Below, one piece after another: positions 27,596 to 35,774 of a stretch of 64,000 nucleotides of DNA. The DNA is from an uncultured Chitinophaga sp. (GTDB lineage Bacteria; Bacteroidota; Bacteroidia; Chitinophagales; Chitinophagaceae): the NCBI RefSeq assembly GCF_902168175.1, contig NZ_CABHOU010000046.1:46096-110095 (forward strand), given 5' to 3'. Numbering within the stretch: the stretch's first letter is position 1; each line of letters starts with the position of its first letter. Under the pieces are notes generated by a model that made no database searches, was not told the DNA's origin, and saw only the letters and a list, made by a program, of their open reading frames with translations. Both the position numbers and the translations under genes were made by a program.

Positions 27596-28822
27596 TTAAG
27601 GTTCTGTGCTGCCATTGAGCATCCATGGCAGGTTGAACTTATGGAATTCAATAGATCTGTGGCTGGTTTCATTATTGCCCGTGTCTTCATTCACCTCTAT
27701 TAAAGCGCCTACATGATAATCGGCGGTTTTGATCATACTGGTATAACCGCCCTTACCCTGACTCTGCGCTTCTGCTTCCGTAAGCCAGTCGTAAATACGG
27801 CGGCTCACTGGCCAGGTTTGCCCGTCATCATAACTGATGCGCACACGCATTTTACCACGCGTAGTGGTACTGGCAGAATTTAGAAATACGATGCGATGCG
27901 GATTATCTGTATTGTAACGGAGAATGGAAGCTTCACACTTCGGATCAAGCAGCGTTTCATCAGAACTGAAAGCCGGGAAGCCGCCTTCGATGGTACCTAC
28001 AGACACGCGCCTTCTCTTCGACAGCTCCCACTGGCTGCTTACCGCCCGGTCGTTGCGCATCAGCCGGCCGTCCATCAATTCTACGACCGTTCCTTCGTCG
28101 GAACCTGTGGCCGATAAGGCAAACGTCCAGGTGCTGCCATGATTATCGCTGTAGATATTACGTCCCTTAGCCGGAATAATAAGCCGGCCGGGATGATTTA
28201 CACTGGTAACGATACCAATGCCCGGCCCTACCGCATCCCAGGTATAACCCGGAGGCAGCAGCCCCGTTGTTCTATCCAAAGGGGTCGACCAGGTAACACC
28301 ATGATCATCACTGTAGCTGGAAAACACTTTCCTTTTACCCCAGGCATTTACCTGGCTGATGGCGGTATACGTACCATCGTGCCAGTTCATGAACACCCAT
28401 ATACGGCCGTTTGTACCCTGCGAAGGATCGTACACCGAAGTGGGATTACCCCAGGTATCGTCGCCGGAAGCGGCTATCTCGCCCATGGCCGACCAGGTTG
28501 CACCATTGTCGGATGAGCGTTTATACACTACATTAATATCACCCCAGTCGGAGTTATTCCAGCGGCGGCATTCGCAAATAGCGATGAGCGTACCGTTTTT
28601 AGTTTTTACGATAGATGGAATGCGGAAGGAGTGCTGGCCGCTGGTATTGCCGCCATCAAAAACTTTAACGTAACTGTGCGATTGTGCTGCGGCCGTGGCT
28701 GCAGCTATTTCTGTGCCTGGAATAATCTGCTCTGCGGCGGTAGTCTTTTTGCAGTTGGTAAAAAGAAACATAGCGGCGGCAAGAAGGGTATAGTTCCCTA
28801 ACAGTGGAATGGTGGAATTCAT
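27596..28822 (-). CDS. Sialidase (GH33), lipoprotein, first gene of the operon
   Basis: A 408-residue sialidase with a signal ending TNC. RIP motif SFRIPSI; acid/base Asp in SDWGDINVVYKRS; Asp-boxes SSDNGATW, SDDHGVTW, SDNHGSTW and SYDDGQTW; Glu in GSDEGTVVEL; Arg in RNDRA and TTRGK; Tyr in GGYTSM. All expected catalytic residues are present, but the surroundings differ from the classic enzyme (GDIN rather than GDID, GYTS rather than GYSD). It is the promoter-proximal gene, 44 bp before SusC, with a palindrome over its -7 box. Different linkage or modified-sialate preference is possible. Confidence 0.87.
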   Translation of the reverse strand: MNSTIPLLGNYTLLAAAMFLFTNCKKTTAAEQIIPGTEIAAATAAAQSHSYVKVFDGGNTSGQHSFRIPSIVKTKNGTLIAICECRRWNNSDWGDINVVYKRSSDNGATWSAMGEIAASGDDTWGNPTSVYDPSQGTNGRIWVFMNWHDGTYTAISQVNAWGKRKVFSSYSDDHGVTWSTPLDRTTGLLPPGYTWDAVGPGIGIVTSVNHPGRLIIPAKGRNIYSDNHGSTWTFALSATGSDEGTVVELMDGRLMRNDRAVSSQWELSKRRRVSVGTIEGGFPAFSSDETLLDPKCEASILRYNTDNPHRIVFLNSASTTTRGKMRVRISYDDGQTWPVSRRIYDWLTEAEAQSQGKGGYTSMIKTADYHVGALIEVNEDTGNNETSHRSIEFHKFNLPWMLNGSTEP

Positions 28823-28847
28823 AACGTGATGTATTTAGTAGTTATGT

Positions 28848-28886
28848 TCTACATAATAAATGTAGACATGTTTTCCAGAATACAAA
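28848..28886 (-). promoter_or_regulatory. Promoter and palindromic operator of the sialic acid operon
   Basis: TCTACAT (28848-28854) and ATGTAGA (28860-28866) form a perfect inverted repeat with a 5-base spacer, and further ATGT/ACAT bases extend it imperfectly. Read on the minus strand, TACATTTA (28864-28857) is a one-mismatch -7 box and TTTG (28886-28883) a -33 box, separated by 18 bases, the usual Bacteroidota geometry. The palindrome covers the -7 box, so a repressor bound there would block transcription. The adjacent GntR/FCD regulator is the likely ligand-responsive repressor. Confidence 0.65.
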
Positions 28887-29024
28887 AATTTTTACCGTTA
28901 TTTTTTTAGGATGATGCGCATCCATGAATAGGACACATCAATTAAAAGATAATACTGTTAAGGATTACAGGCTATTTTAATTTTGTGTGAACACAATGAT
29001 AAGTGTATACTTCACCCTATAAGA

Positions 29025-29059
29025 AAAGGGGCGGTACAATGAACTTGTACCGCCCCTTT
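29025..29059 (-). terminator. Terminator of the GntR regulator gene
   Basis: A 15-bp perfect stem (29025-29039 with 29045-29059, core GGGGCGGTACAA) and a five-base loop, followed on the minus strand by TTTTCTTAT. It separates the regulator gene from the operon it probably controls, so the operon needs its own promoter. Confidence 0.88.
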
Positions 29060-29076
29060 CCCGTGAAAAAATCAAT

Positions 29077-29766
29077 CTATCCTCTCTTTTTCGGAGGATT
29101 AAGACGATCGAAATGAGGTTGCAGATGTGACAACATGCCTTCTTTAAAATCTTTCGGGGTGCCTTTGCGAAGTAGCTTTACTAATCCCTGGTGCGTTACT
29201 TTTCCAGCTATATATTTTTTGTTCTCCAGTTTTACTACATAACCAAACACCGGCAGCAGCAGCGTTTGAAAGCGTTTGAGCGTTTCGTTGCCCGTCATTT
29301 CATACAGCTTACCGTGGAAAGCTATTTCTGTATTAATGCGGAAGTTGCTGCCTTTTACTTCGCGGGCGGCTATTTCTTCCAGTTCATCCAGGTCTTCGGG
29401 TGTTTTACGGATATATAAGAGATCGGCAATACCCATTTCCAGTACCAGCCGTAGCTCAAACAGGTCCTGCAAAGTCGACTCGTCCATTATTTCGGGGGCC
29501 AGTACTTTTTCAAGTGTGCCTACGATATCGGGGTTGGAGATCACCATGCCGGTTTTCTTCTTTGTTTCTATGATACCCAACATTTTAAAACGGCTGAGGG
29601 CCTCGCGTACTACGTTGCGGCTAACACCCAGGGAAGCAGCGAGTTCCAGTTCTGTAGGCAGCGCATCGCCGGGTTTAAAAGATTCTCTCGTAAAATATTC
29701 TCTAAGGTGTTGCTCCACCTGTTCGGCCATGGATTTGGATGAAATGGGTTTGATGCTGTTGACCAT
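29077..29766 (-). CDS. GntR-family (FadR/FCD) regulator, probable sialic acid repressor
   Basis: A 229-residue regulator. Residues 1-75 are a GntR winged helix (KPGDALPTELELAASLGVSR, NVVREALSRFKMLGIIE); the rest is an all-helical FCD effector domain with likely metal-ligand residues in LRLVLE, EIAFHGKLYEM and the C-terminal HLQPHFDRL. FCD proteins such as E. coli NanR bind N-acetylneuraminate or other small acids. Located immediately upstream of the nine-gene operon on the same strand but separated by a terminator. A NanR-like role is inferred from position and family. Confidence 0.88.
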   Translation of the reverse strand: MVNSIKPISSKSMAEQVEQHLREYFTRESFKPGDALPTELELAASLGVSRNVVREALSRFKMLGIIETKKKTGMVISNPDIVGTLEKVLAPEIMDESTLQDLFELRLVLEMGIADLLYIRKTPEDLDELEEIAAREVKGSNFRINTEIAFHGKLYEMTGNETLKRFQTLLLPVFGYVVKLENKKYIAGKVTHQGLVKLLRKGTPKDFKEGMLSHLQPHFDRLNPPKKRG

Positions 29767-29778
29767 CTGATTTTTGGT

Positions 29779-29803
29779 TTTGTGCTACAAATGGACAAAT
29801 ATA
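29779..29803 (-). promoter_or_regulatory. Promoter and possible operator of the GntR regulator gene
   Basis: Read on the minus strand, TATATTTG (29803-29796) matches TAnnTTTG exactly, about 30 bases before the start codon. Between it and the ATG lies TTTGT-GCT-ACAAA (29779-29791), a perfect 5-3-5 inverted repeat whose right half contains CTACA, as does the left arm of the operon palindrome (CTACAT). Autoregulation is possible. Confidence 0.45.
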
Positions 29804-29924
29804 GTTATTCTCTGTATATCAAACACAAGATTTGCCGGAACCCACAATCAGTTTTCCGACTGATGGCCATCATTCCCTGCAGGGGTTCCCTATCCTATCT
29901 TCACATTACTAAACTACCGGGAAT

Positions 29925-30152
29925 ATGAATAACAACCTCAGCAAAACAGACCGCACCATACGCATTATACTGGCCATGGCCGCCGGCTTCTTCCTGCTCA
30001 ATCATCCCGTATTCCGCCTTACCGATATCCTGTTACTAATAGCCGCTCCCGTGTTGTTTCAAACAGGATTAAAAGGCCTCTGCCCTATTTATGATATGAC
30101 GGGTATTAAGTCGCTGCAGTCAGATCACCAACATGCAGTGTCCGGGAAATAA
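29925..30152 (+). CDS. DUF2892 (YgaP-like) small membrane protein
   Basis: A 75-residue protein with the pattern of the DUF2892 transmembrane domain: N-terminal TDRTIRIILAMAAGFFLL, a second hydrophobic helix (DILLLIAAPVLFQTGLKG) and the CPIYDMTGI tail. It probably forms a two-helix inner membrane hairpin. In other bacteria the domain is fused to rhodanese or found alone; its function is not settled. It abuts the convergent next gene without a gap. Confidence 0.78.
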   Translation: MNNNLSKTDRTIRIILAMAAGFFLLNHPVFRLTDILLLIAAPVLFQTGLKGLCPIYDMTGIKSLQSDHQHAVSGK

Positions 30153-30590
30153 CTATTTACGTTTCATGGTTACCGTTACCGTCACCGTATTTTTACGGCC
30201 AGCCTCCACGGTTTGCGCTACTTTCATTTCGGTATCGGTGATGGCTACCACCTGGTATTGCTTACCATCGATCATCATATCACTCCCCTCCAGCGACCAG
30301 GTGCTGGTATAAACAGGCGAGTCACTATCATCGCAGCGCGTTTCTCCTTCATTTTCTTCGTAAACGCCACCTGGCTTAAATTGTACAAAGTCATCCTTTT
30401 CGCATTCCTGCATTAAGGCCGTTCCATCTTTGGAAGGCGCCGTTCCAGGTGTCCATACCATGGGTTTACTCGACGTAATAGATACAAAAGCCCAACGGCC
30501 AATGATCCGCTGTTCAACGGTTTCCGCGTTTTTACCTGCAAACAGGGCTGCCAAAAGCACGAAGCCCTTTGCATAAAGCAACTGGTACAT
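30153..30590 (-). CDS. Lipocalin-like exported protein
   Basis: A 145-residue protein with a hydrophobic N-terminus (LLYAKGFVLLAALFAG) followed by IIGRWAFVSITS, the opening strand pattern of small Bacteroidota lipocalin-like domains. Two cysteines (QECEK and TRCDD) could form a disulfide. The C-terminal strands (MMIDGKQYQVVAITDTEMKV) fit the same barrel fold. Binding partner unknown. It is convergent with the DUF2892 gene, the two coding regions being directly adjacent. Confidence 0.6.
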   Translation of the reverse strand: MYQLLYAKGFVLLAALFAGKNAETVEQRIIGRWAFVSITSSKPMVWTPGTAPSKDGTALMQECEKDDFVQFKPGGVYEENEGETRCDDSDSPVYTSTWSLEGSDMMIDGKQYQVVAITDTEMKVAQTVEAGRKNTVTVTVTMKRK

Positions 30591-30807
30591 GTTCAGTATT
30601 ATTTTAGTCTCAACAAGGAAACACTAAGAGTGGGACAGTTAAAGGGAAAAGTACTTGGGGTACATATCAACGATGCAAACTTAGTACAAAGTCGTGGTAC
30701 CGCCAAGGAAAAAAGGTATGAACTGTACTATAACGGAGCTGGGCTGTCGATATTGTGTCATTTCTGTTAACTAAATGAGGGGCATTGCAGGAGCGGAATT
30801 TTTCGAT

Positions 30808-30815
30808 TAGGTTTG
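30808..30815 (+). promoter_or_regulatory. Promoter of the SGNH esterase gene
   Basis: TAGGTTTG at 30808-30815 is an exact TAnnTTTG -7 box; TTG at 30785-30787 stands 20 bases upstream as the -33 element. The ATG at 30834 follows after a short leader. Confidence 0.6.
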
Positions 30816-30833
30816 AGCTACAATCATAAAACA

Positions 30834-31919
30834 ATGTTATCCAGACTCCTTCTTTGCACCACGTTATTAATCAGTTCTGCTACCGGCTTCGCGCAAAAGC
30901 AACCTTCATTTGAATATACGGATGCACAAAAACTTACACTGATCGGTAAAGCCTTTACTTCTACCCCGGCTGTTTATCACCGGGTAGATACTTTACTTTA
31001 TGCGGATATACCGCCTGCCGTTAAAAAACTGCTCACGCATTCATCCGGCCTGGCCATTAGTTTTAGCACTAACAGTACTGCTATTTCGGCAAAGTGGTGC
31101 ACTAAAAAGAGCCCGCACTATAATAATATGACAGCCATCGCTTACGAAGGCCTCGATATCTACATCAAACGCGGCAACCAATGGGTATTTGCCGGCGTTG
31201 GTCGCCCCGAAGCCGATACCTGCACCGAGTTTACCCTCGTCAATAATATGGACAGCAGCGTCAAAGAATGCCTGGTGTACCTGCCTGTCTACGACGAAAC
31301 AAAGGAATTGTCCATCGGTGTGCGTAAAGGCGCCAGTTTGCAGGCGAGGCCTAATCCTTTTAAGAAGAACATCCTGATATACGGTTCCAGCATTGTACAC
31401 GGAGCCTCTGCCAGCAGGCCCGGTATGGCTTATCCCGCCATGCTTTGCCGGCAAACAGGCTACAACTTCATCAATTTCGGTGTGAGCGGCAATGCAAAAA
31501 TGGAGCGTTCTGTGGCCGATATGATCGCCCCCCTGCCCATGGATGCCTTTATCCTGGACTGCGTGCCTAACTGTACGCCGGAGCAGGTAACAGAGCGTAC
31601 TGCTTATCTTGTAAAGGCCATCAGGGCTAAACACCCCGGCAAACCAATTATTGCGGTCCAGAGCATCGTCCGCGAGAACAGCAACTTCGACCTCGACATT
31701 GCCGAAAAGATCAGGCAACAGAACGGCAACTTCCTAAAAGAGATCAGTGCCCTCCAAAAAACAGATAAAGACCTGTACATGATTACCGCCGATGGCCTGC
31801 TGGGCAGCGATCATGAGGGCACTACAGATGGCACCCACCCCAACGACCTGGGTTTCGACAGGATGGTGCAGAAGATTAAACCGGCAGTATTGAAAATATT
31901 TAAGAAGTACGGCCTCTAG
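30834..31919 (+). CDS. SGNH/GDSL-family esterase, exported
   Basis: A 361-residue exported hydrolase; signal peptide MLSRLLLCTTLLISSATGFA. An N-terminal beta-sandwich of the type that precedes SGNH domains covers about residues 20-170 (RVDTLLYADIPPAVKKLLTH, GLAISFSTNSTAISAKW). The SGNH core follows: Ser186 in YGSSIVHGAS, the GVSGNAKME oxyanion segment and Asp332/His335 in DGTHPND. The ATG at 30834 is used rather than a TTG at 30813 that lies in the -7 box. Such enzymes deacetylate carbohydrates; lying about 1 kb beyond the sialic acid regulator, sialate O-acetyl removal is plausible but unproven. It overlaps the convergent next gene by four bases. Confidence 0.85.
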   Translation: MLSRLLLCTTLLISSATGFAQKQPSFEYTDAQKLTLIGKAFTSTPAVYHRVDTLLYADIPPAVKKLLTHSSGLAISFSTNSTAISAKWCTKKSPHYNNMTAIAYEGLDIYIKRGNQWVFAGVGRPEADTCTEFTLVNNMDSSVKECLVYLPVYDETKELSIGVRKGASLQARPNPFKKNILIYGSSIVHGASASRPGMAYPAMLCRQTGYNFINFGVSGNAKMERSVADMIAPLPMDAFILDCVPNCTPEQVTERTAYLVKAIRAKHPGKPIIAVQSIVRENSNFDLDIAEKIRQQNGNFLKEISALQKTDKDLYMITADGLLGSDHEGTTDGTHPNDLGFDRMVQKIKPAVLKIFKKYGL

Positions 31920-32662
31920 AGCCTGATGGAGTGCTGTTTGATCCAGATTTCAGAGAACATGTTACCGCAGTCCTGGATGTATTTCAGGTAGTCGTACTCG
32001 CTCTCAAAACTTAATAACAGATCGTAGCTGGGCCGGAAACGTACCATAAAGGTATCGAGCGCAGGGGATTGCAAACCGGTGATTTTCTCAACCAAAGCCC
32101 TGTTAAAGCGATATCCCACGTACCGGTCCTGCTCCTCCCGTTCCAGGAACCGCCGGAACGCTTCCATCCGTTTCATCTTGCGGATGCTGAAAAGCAGCCC
32201 GAGATCAACGCCCACTCCATTGGGGCCACTGGCGCTGGACAGGAACTGCGGGGAATAATCGAATATTTTACGGTATTCATTGCGGAAATTAGCGGAATCT
32301 TCTTTGTAACCCGTCCGTTTACTAACGATGTCTACCTGTGGCAAGGTCTTAACATCTACGTGCAGGCTCATATCAAAATTGCGGTTCCGGGGCAGCTCTT
32401 TCACGGCAAATTTAACCGTAGCCTTGCCCTGGTAAGAAAAGCTGATCGAGTCGCCTAGTCCCACCTTGATCACATAGTGCCCATTAGAGTCGGTGGCAGC
32501 GCCGGCACCAGAGGTGCTGATCACGCTCACCCCTTCCATCCCGAAGCGCTGGCTGCGGTCGTAAACAGTGCCCTGTACCCTAAGCTGCGCCACGGCAGCC
32601 TGGCCCAGTGAAACCAGTAATATGCAGATAATCAACTTCTTTAACACCCGGAATTCGCTCAT
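31916..32662 (-). CDS. Carboxypeptidase-D-regulatory-like domain protein, exported
   Basis: A 248-residue exported protein with signal peptide (LIICILLVSLGQAAVAQ) followed by a CarboxypepD_reg-like beta-sandwich, about residues 27-110 (VQGTVYDRSQRFGMEGVSVI, TDSNGHYVIKV). The C-terminal 130 residues (KRTGYKEDSANFRNEYRKIF, with RKMKRMEAFRRFLEREEQDR) are seen in other Bacteroidota proteins of the same length and have no assigned role. Neither a plug nor a barrel domain follows, so it is not a truncated TonB receptor. Function unknown. Confidence 0.72.
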   Translation of the reverse strand: MSEFRVLKKLIICILLVSLGQAAVAQLRVQGTVYDRSQRFGMEGVSVISTSGAGAATDSNGHYVIKVGLGDSISFSYQGKATVKFAVKELPRNRNFDMSLHVDVKTLPQVDIVSKRTGYKEDSANFRNEYRKIFDYSPQFLSSASGPNGVGVDLGLLFSIRKMKRMEAFRRFLEREEQDRYVGYRFNRALVEKITGLQSPALDTFMVRFRPSYDLLLSFESEYDYLKYIQDCGNMFSEIWIKQHSIRL

Positions 32663-32835
32663 TTCAGCCCAATCTAATACAGGATAGAAACATAATCAAG
32701 AACAGCGATAATATTAACATTTTTTTCTGAATGAGGAAAGACTGCACATTTACCCCCTCAATCAATACATCATTCTTCCAACTGTTAATTTAACATTAGT
32801 CCCCGATCACTTTACCCTGAGTATACACCAAATAC

Positions 32836-33000
32836 TGTGCAAATGCTTTACAAGTGTTTTACTACTGCGTTGTTCATGCTTCGCTTTTCTAATGTTTTCC
32901 TAATGCTATTCTAATATTATTCTAATGTTTTCCTAATCTGACTCTAATTTGAGCTCATGTTAAAGCCGTGTTGAAAGCGTGCCGAATGCATGGTGAGTGG
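32836..33000. repeat. 11-bp-periodic degenerate tandem repeat array
   Basis: About fifteen consecutive 11-base units can be laid out from 32836 to 33000. The central part is cleanest: CTAAT recurs at 32889, 32900, 32911, 32922, 32933 and 32944, always 11 bp apart, within units such as AATGTTTTCCT (32891 and 32924). To the right the units become ATGTTAAAGCC, GTGTTGAAAGC and GTGCCGAATGC; to the left TTTACAAGTGT and TTTACTACTGC. It lies in the 477-bp gap between two divergent genes, about 140 bp before the zinc-type operon. No coding potential. Origin and role unknown. Confidence 0.75.
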
Positions 33001-33119
33001 TACTTTATTGCATGATCTGTTCAGTGATCATTGCTTCCGGGTGAGGTCCGGGATAGAAACGTCCTCTTCCAGAATATTTCACCGCTGCGTAAAATTTCCC
33101 TTTTAAGTTTAAGATAAAT

Positions 33120-33133
33120 AATGCAACTTTGCT
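33120..33133. promoter_or_regulatory. Short palindrome before the zinc-type operon
   Basis: GCAA-CT-TTGC, extended to ATGCAA/TTGCTT with one mismatch, lies just before the ATG at 33140 and overlaps an ACTTTG resembling a -7 core. A Zur/Fur-type metal repressor site is possible from the gene context, but the match to any consensus is weak. Confidence 0.3.
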
Positions 33134-33139
33134 TCAATT

Positions 33140-33481
33140 ATGAAAAGAGCGGAAACTATACATACCATATTCAGGCGCGCAGGCTCTCTGCTGCTGCTGG
33201 TATTGTTGTTTTCCGGCACCGTTATCCAGGCCAGCCACTTTCATCACCAGGTTGATGTTACAGAACAGTGTCCCGGTGATGATGTGATGAATAATGTAGA
33301 TGATTGCTTCGTTTGCGATCATTATACACAACAGGCAGGTAAAGAACTTTTTTACGCCCATCCTCCGGTACTCGACGTTCCCTTACCCGAACCCGTGCAG
33401 CAGAACGGCAGAACGTACGCGAGGATTTACAAATTCACCTTACAGGGCTTTAGTAATAAAGGTCCGCCCGCCCTCTCCTAA
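33140..33481 (+). CDS. Small exported His/Cys-motif protein, probable metal-responsive gene
   Basis: A 113-residue protein with a signal peptide (SLLLLVLLFSGTVIQAS) and a mature region beginning SHFHHQ, followed by CPGDD and the CFVCDHYTQQ motif. The His pair and CxxCxH arrangement suggest metal binding. Short exported proteins like this often precede TonB-receptor genes for zinc or copper in Bacteroidota. It lies 148 bp upstream of a TonB receptor on the same strand; the gap contains short hairpins (for example CTGCATG-CC-CATGCAG near 33510) but no clear terminator. Function not established. Confidence 0.6.
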   Translation: MKRAETIHTIFRRAGSLLLLVLLFSGTVIQASHFHHQVDVTEQCPGDDVMNNVDDCFVCDHYTQQAGKELFYAHPPVLDVPLPEPVQQNGRTYARIYKFTLQGFSNKGPPALS

Positions 33482-33629
33482 GCGGATGATATGGCCATTG
33501 GCCACCAGGCTGCATGCCCATGCAGTACCGCGTCCATCTTTTTAGTTTCCATTTATTTAAACACAGGACGATGGGGTAACCATGCCCTGATCGTCGCTAC
33601 AGGCGCCTTGAAGCGCCATTGAACTGGTA

Positions 33630-35771
33630 ATGACCAAACGTTTCGTTTTATGCCTCAGCGTAATGCTGTGGGGTACTGTTGCTGCGCAGCAGAAGGATAC
33701 GCTGCACCTCGGAGGGGTAACAATTAAAGATAACCGGGCACAGATAGAAAAGCAGGAAGCCATACTGCAGGTGCAAACCGTGAACAGTCAGTTTATCAGG
33801 CGCCACCTGGGCGGTAGTTTAATGAAAACACTGGAACGGGTGCCAGGCATCAAAACCATTGGTATTGGCTCTGGCCAGTCGAAACCGTTGGTGCGCGGAC
33901 TCGGTTTCAATCGCGTGGTAGTACTGGATAAAGGTATTAAACACGAAGGCCAGCAATGGGGTGCAGACCATGGTCTGGAGCTGGACCAGTTTGCAGCGGG
34001 GGAGGTCGAGCTACTAAAAGGCGCAGCCTCCTTTGCTTACGGGTCCGACGCCATTGCCGGGGCTATTAACGTTAAGCCAGTGCCTCCACCAGCACCACAT
34101 AGCTTTGGCGGCGCGGTTGATATTACGGGAAAGACGAACAACATGCTGTACGGTGGTTCGCTTAACCTTTATGGTCGCGGGGAACATTGGTGGGCGGATG
34201 GGCGCATCACCTACCAGGATTACGCGGACTATAAAGTACCTGCCGATACCGTGTTCGTTTATGATTATGCGGCAGGCTTACATAAACAGCAGCTTCGCAA
34301 TACCGCAGGCAACGAAACATCGCTTCATTTCAATACAGGATACATTGGCGATAAATTCCGTTCCACTTTTCACATCAGTAATGTGTACAGCAAAAGCGGC
34401 TTCTTCGCCAATGCACACGGCCTTGAACCCAGGAAGGTAGACGCCGCCATGCACGACGCCTCGCGCCGCGACATACTGCTACCGTACCAGGAAGTAAATC
34501 ACTTTAAGGTAATAAACCGCAGCAGCTACCAGTTACAACAGCATCAACTTGAAATGGAACTCGGGTACCAATATAATCACCGGCAGGAATATAGTCAGTA
34601 CGTACCGCACGGTTACATGCCTGCATTATATCCCGATACAATGAACATCGATCCTTCGCTGGAGCGGGCGTTCGATAAACAGGTGTATTCATTTAACCTG
34701 CGCGACAACATCACCATTGGCCAACATACACTGATGGCAGGCGTTAGCGGGGAAAGGCAGGAGAATAAGATAGGCGGATGGGGCTTTTTGGTGCCGGCGT
34801 TTGTGCAACATAATGCAGGGGCCTTTGTGTACGATAAGTTCAGGCTGAACAGTAAAGTGATCCTTCATGGGGCCATCAGGTATGATTATGGGGAGATGCA
34901 GATGCAGCAGTACACAGACTGGTTTTATTCCAACGATGAAAAACTGGTAAGGGCAGATAAGATGCGGCGCAGTTTCAACAGCGTTGTATGGTCGGCCGGG
35001 GTGAACTACAACCTGGAGCGACTTTCGTTGAAAGGCAATGTGGGCAAGAGCTTCAGGATGCCGATTGCGAAGGAGCTGGCTGCCAACGGGGTGAACTATC
35101 ATTACTTCAGTTACGAGCGGGGCAATGCATCGCTATCACCGGAAGAGTCGTACCAGGTGGACGCCAGCGTGGGTTGGGAAGATGAGAATTGGAGCATTAC
35201 ATTTACGCCGTTTTATAATTACTTTCCGAATTACATCTATTTAAATCCCACCTCCGTACATGACTACTATTATGGGGCGGGCAACCAGGTATTTGAGTAT
35301 GAACAAAGTCGTGTGGTGCGTTATGGTACGGAGTTACAAATGAAATACAACATACTTCCATCACTCAGCACCGAAGTGTTGGGCGAATACCTTTATTCAC
35401 AACAGGTATCCGGCGACAAAGAAGGTTACACACTCCCGTTCTCCCCGCCCCCTTCGGTGCTTATCAACTTATCTTATTCACCAGCTGCTTTGCCACAAAG
35501 CTATATATCGCTGGACTACCGCATCACGGCTGCGCAAAACCGCATTGTACCACCGGAAAAGAAAACGCCCGGGTACAGACTTTTACACCTGCAGGCAGGC
35601 ACACCCATCAACATAAGAAAACAACCGCTGGTATTAAGTTTACAGGTGCAGAATGTTTTAAACACACGTTACATGGAGCATACCAGTTTCTATCGCCTGT
35701 TAGAGCTGCCCGAGGCAGGCCGCAACATTGTACTCTCCGTTAAAATTCCATTCTCAAATCAACAACGCTAA
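33630..35771 (+). CDS. TonB-dependent receptor, probable zinc/metal uptake
   Basis: A 713-residue outer membrane receptor of the siderophore/metal length class, not SusC. Signal peptide ends near TVAAQ. The plug is complete (QVQTVNSQFIRRHLGGSLMK, TLERVPGI, LVRGLGFNRVVVLDKGIKHE, LLKGAASFAYGSDAIAGAIN) and the barrel carries the usual TonB C-terminal region (QVQNVLNTRYMEHTSFYR) and a final strand. The barrel has several His-containing loops. With DUF4625 lipoproteins and an AztD-like protein directly downstream, zinc is the most likely substrate, much as ZnuD functions in Neisseria. The metal is inferred from context. Confidence 0.88.
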   Translation: MTKRFVLCLSVMLWGTVAAQQKDTLHLGGVTIKDNRAQIEKQEAILQVQTVNSQFIRRHLGGSLMKTLERVPGIKTIGIGSGQSKPLVRGLGFNRVVVLDKGIKHEGQQWGADHGLELDQFAAGEVELLKGAASFAYGSDAIAGAINVKPVPPPAPHSFGGAVDITGKTNNMLYGGSLNLYGRGEHWWADGRITYQDYADYKVPADTVFVYDYAAGLHKQQLRNTAGNETSLHFNTGYIGDKFRSTFHISNVYSKSGFFANAHGLEPRKVDAAMHDASRRDILLPYQEVNHFKVINRSSYQLQQHQLEMELGYQYNHRQEYSQYVPHGYMPALYPDTMNIDPSLERAFDKQVYSFNLRDNITIGQHTLMAGVSGERQENKIGGWGFLVPAFVQHNAGAFVYDKFRLNSKVILHGAIRYDYGEMQMQQYTDWFYSNDEKLVRADKMRRSFNSVVWSAGVNYNLERLSLKGNVGKSFRMPIAKELAANGVNYHYFSYERGNASLSPEESYQVDASVGWEDENWSITFTPFYNYFPNYIYLNPTSVHDYYYGAGNQVFEYEQSRVVRYGTELQMKYNILPSLSTEVLGEYLYSQQVSGDKEGYTLPFSPPPSVLINLSYSPAALPQSYISLDYRITAAQNRIVPPEKKTPGYRLLHLQAGTPINIRKQPLVLSLQVQNVLNTRYMEHTSFYRLLELPEAGRNIVLSVKIPFSNQQR

Positions 35772-35774
35772 CAT

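Noticed and set aside
32836..33000. CRISPR array
   Set aside because: The units are 11 bp, degenerate and contiguous, without the constant repeats and unique spacers of a CRISPR array, and no cas gene is nearby.
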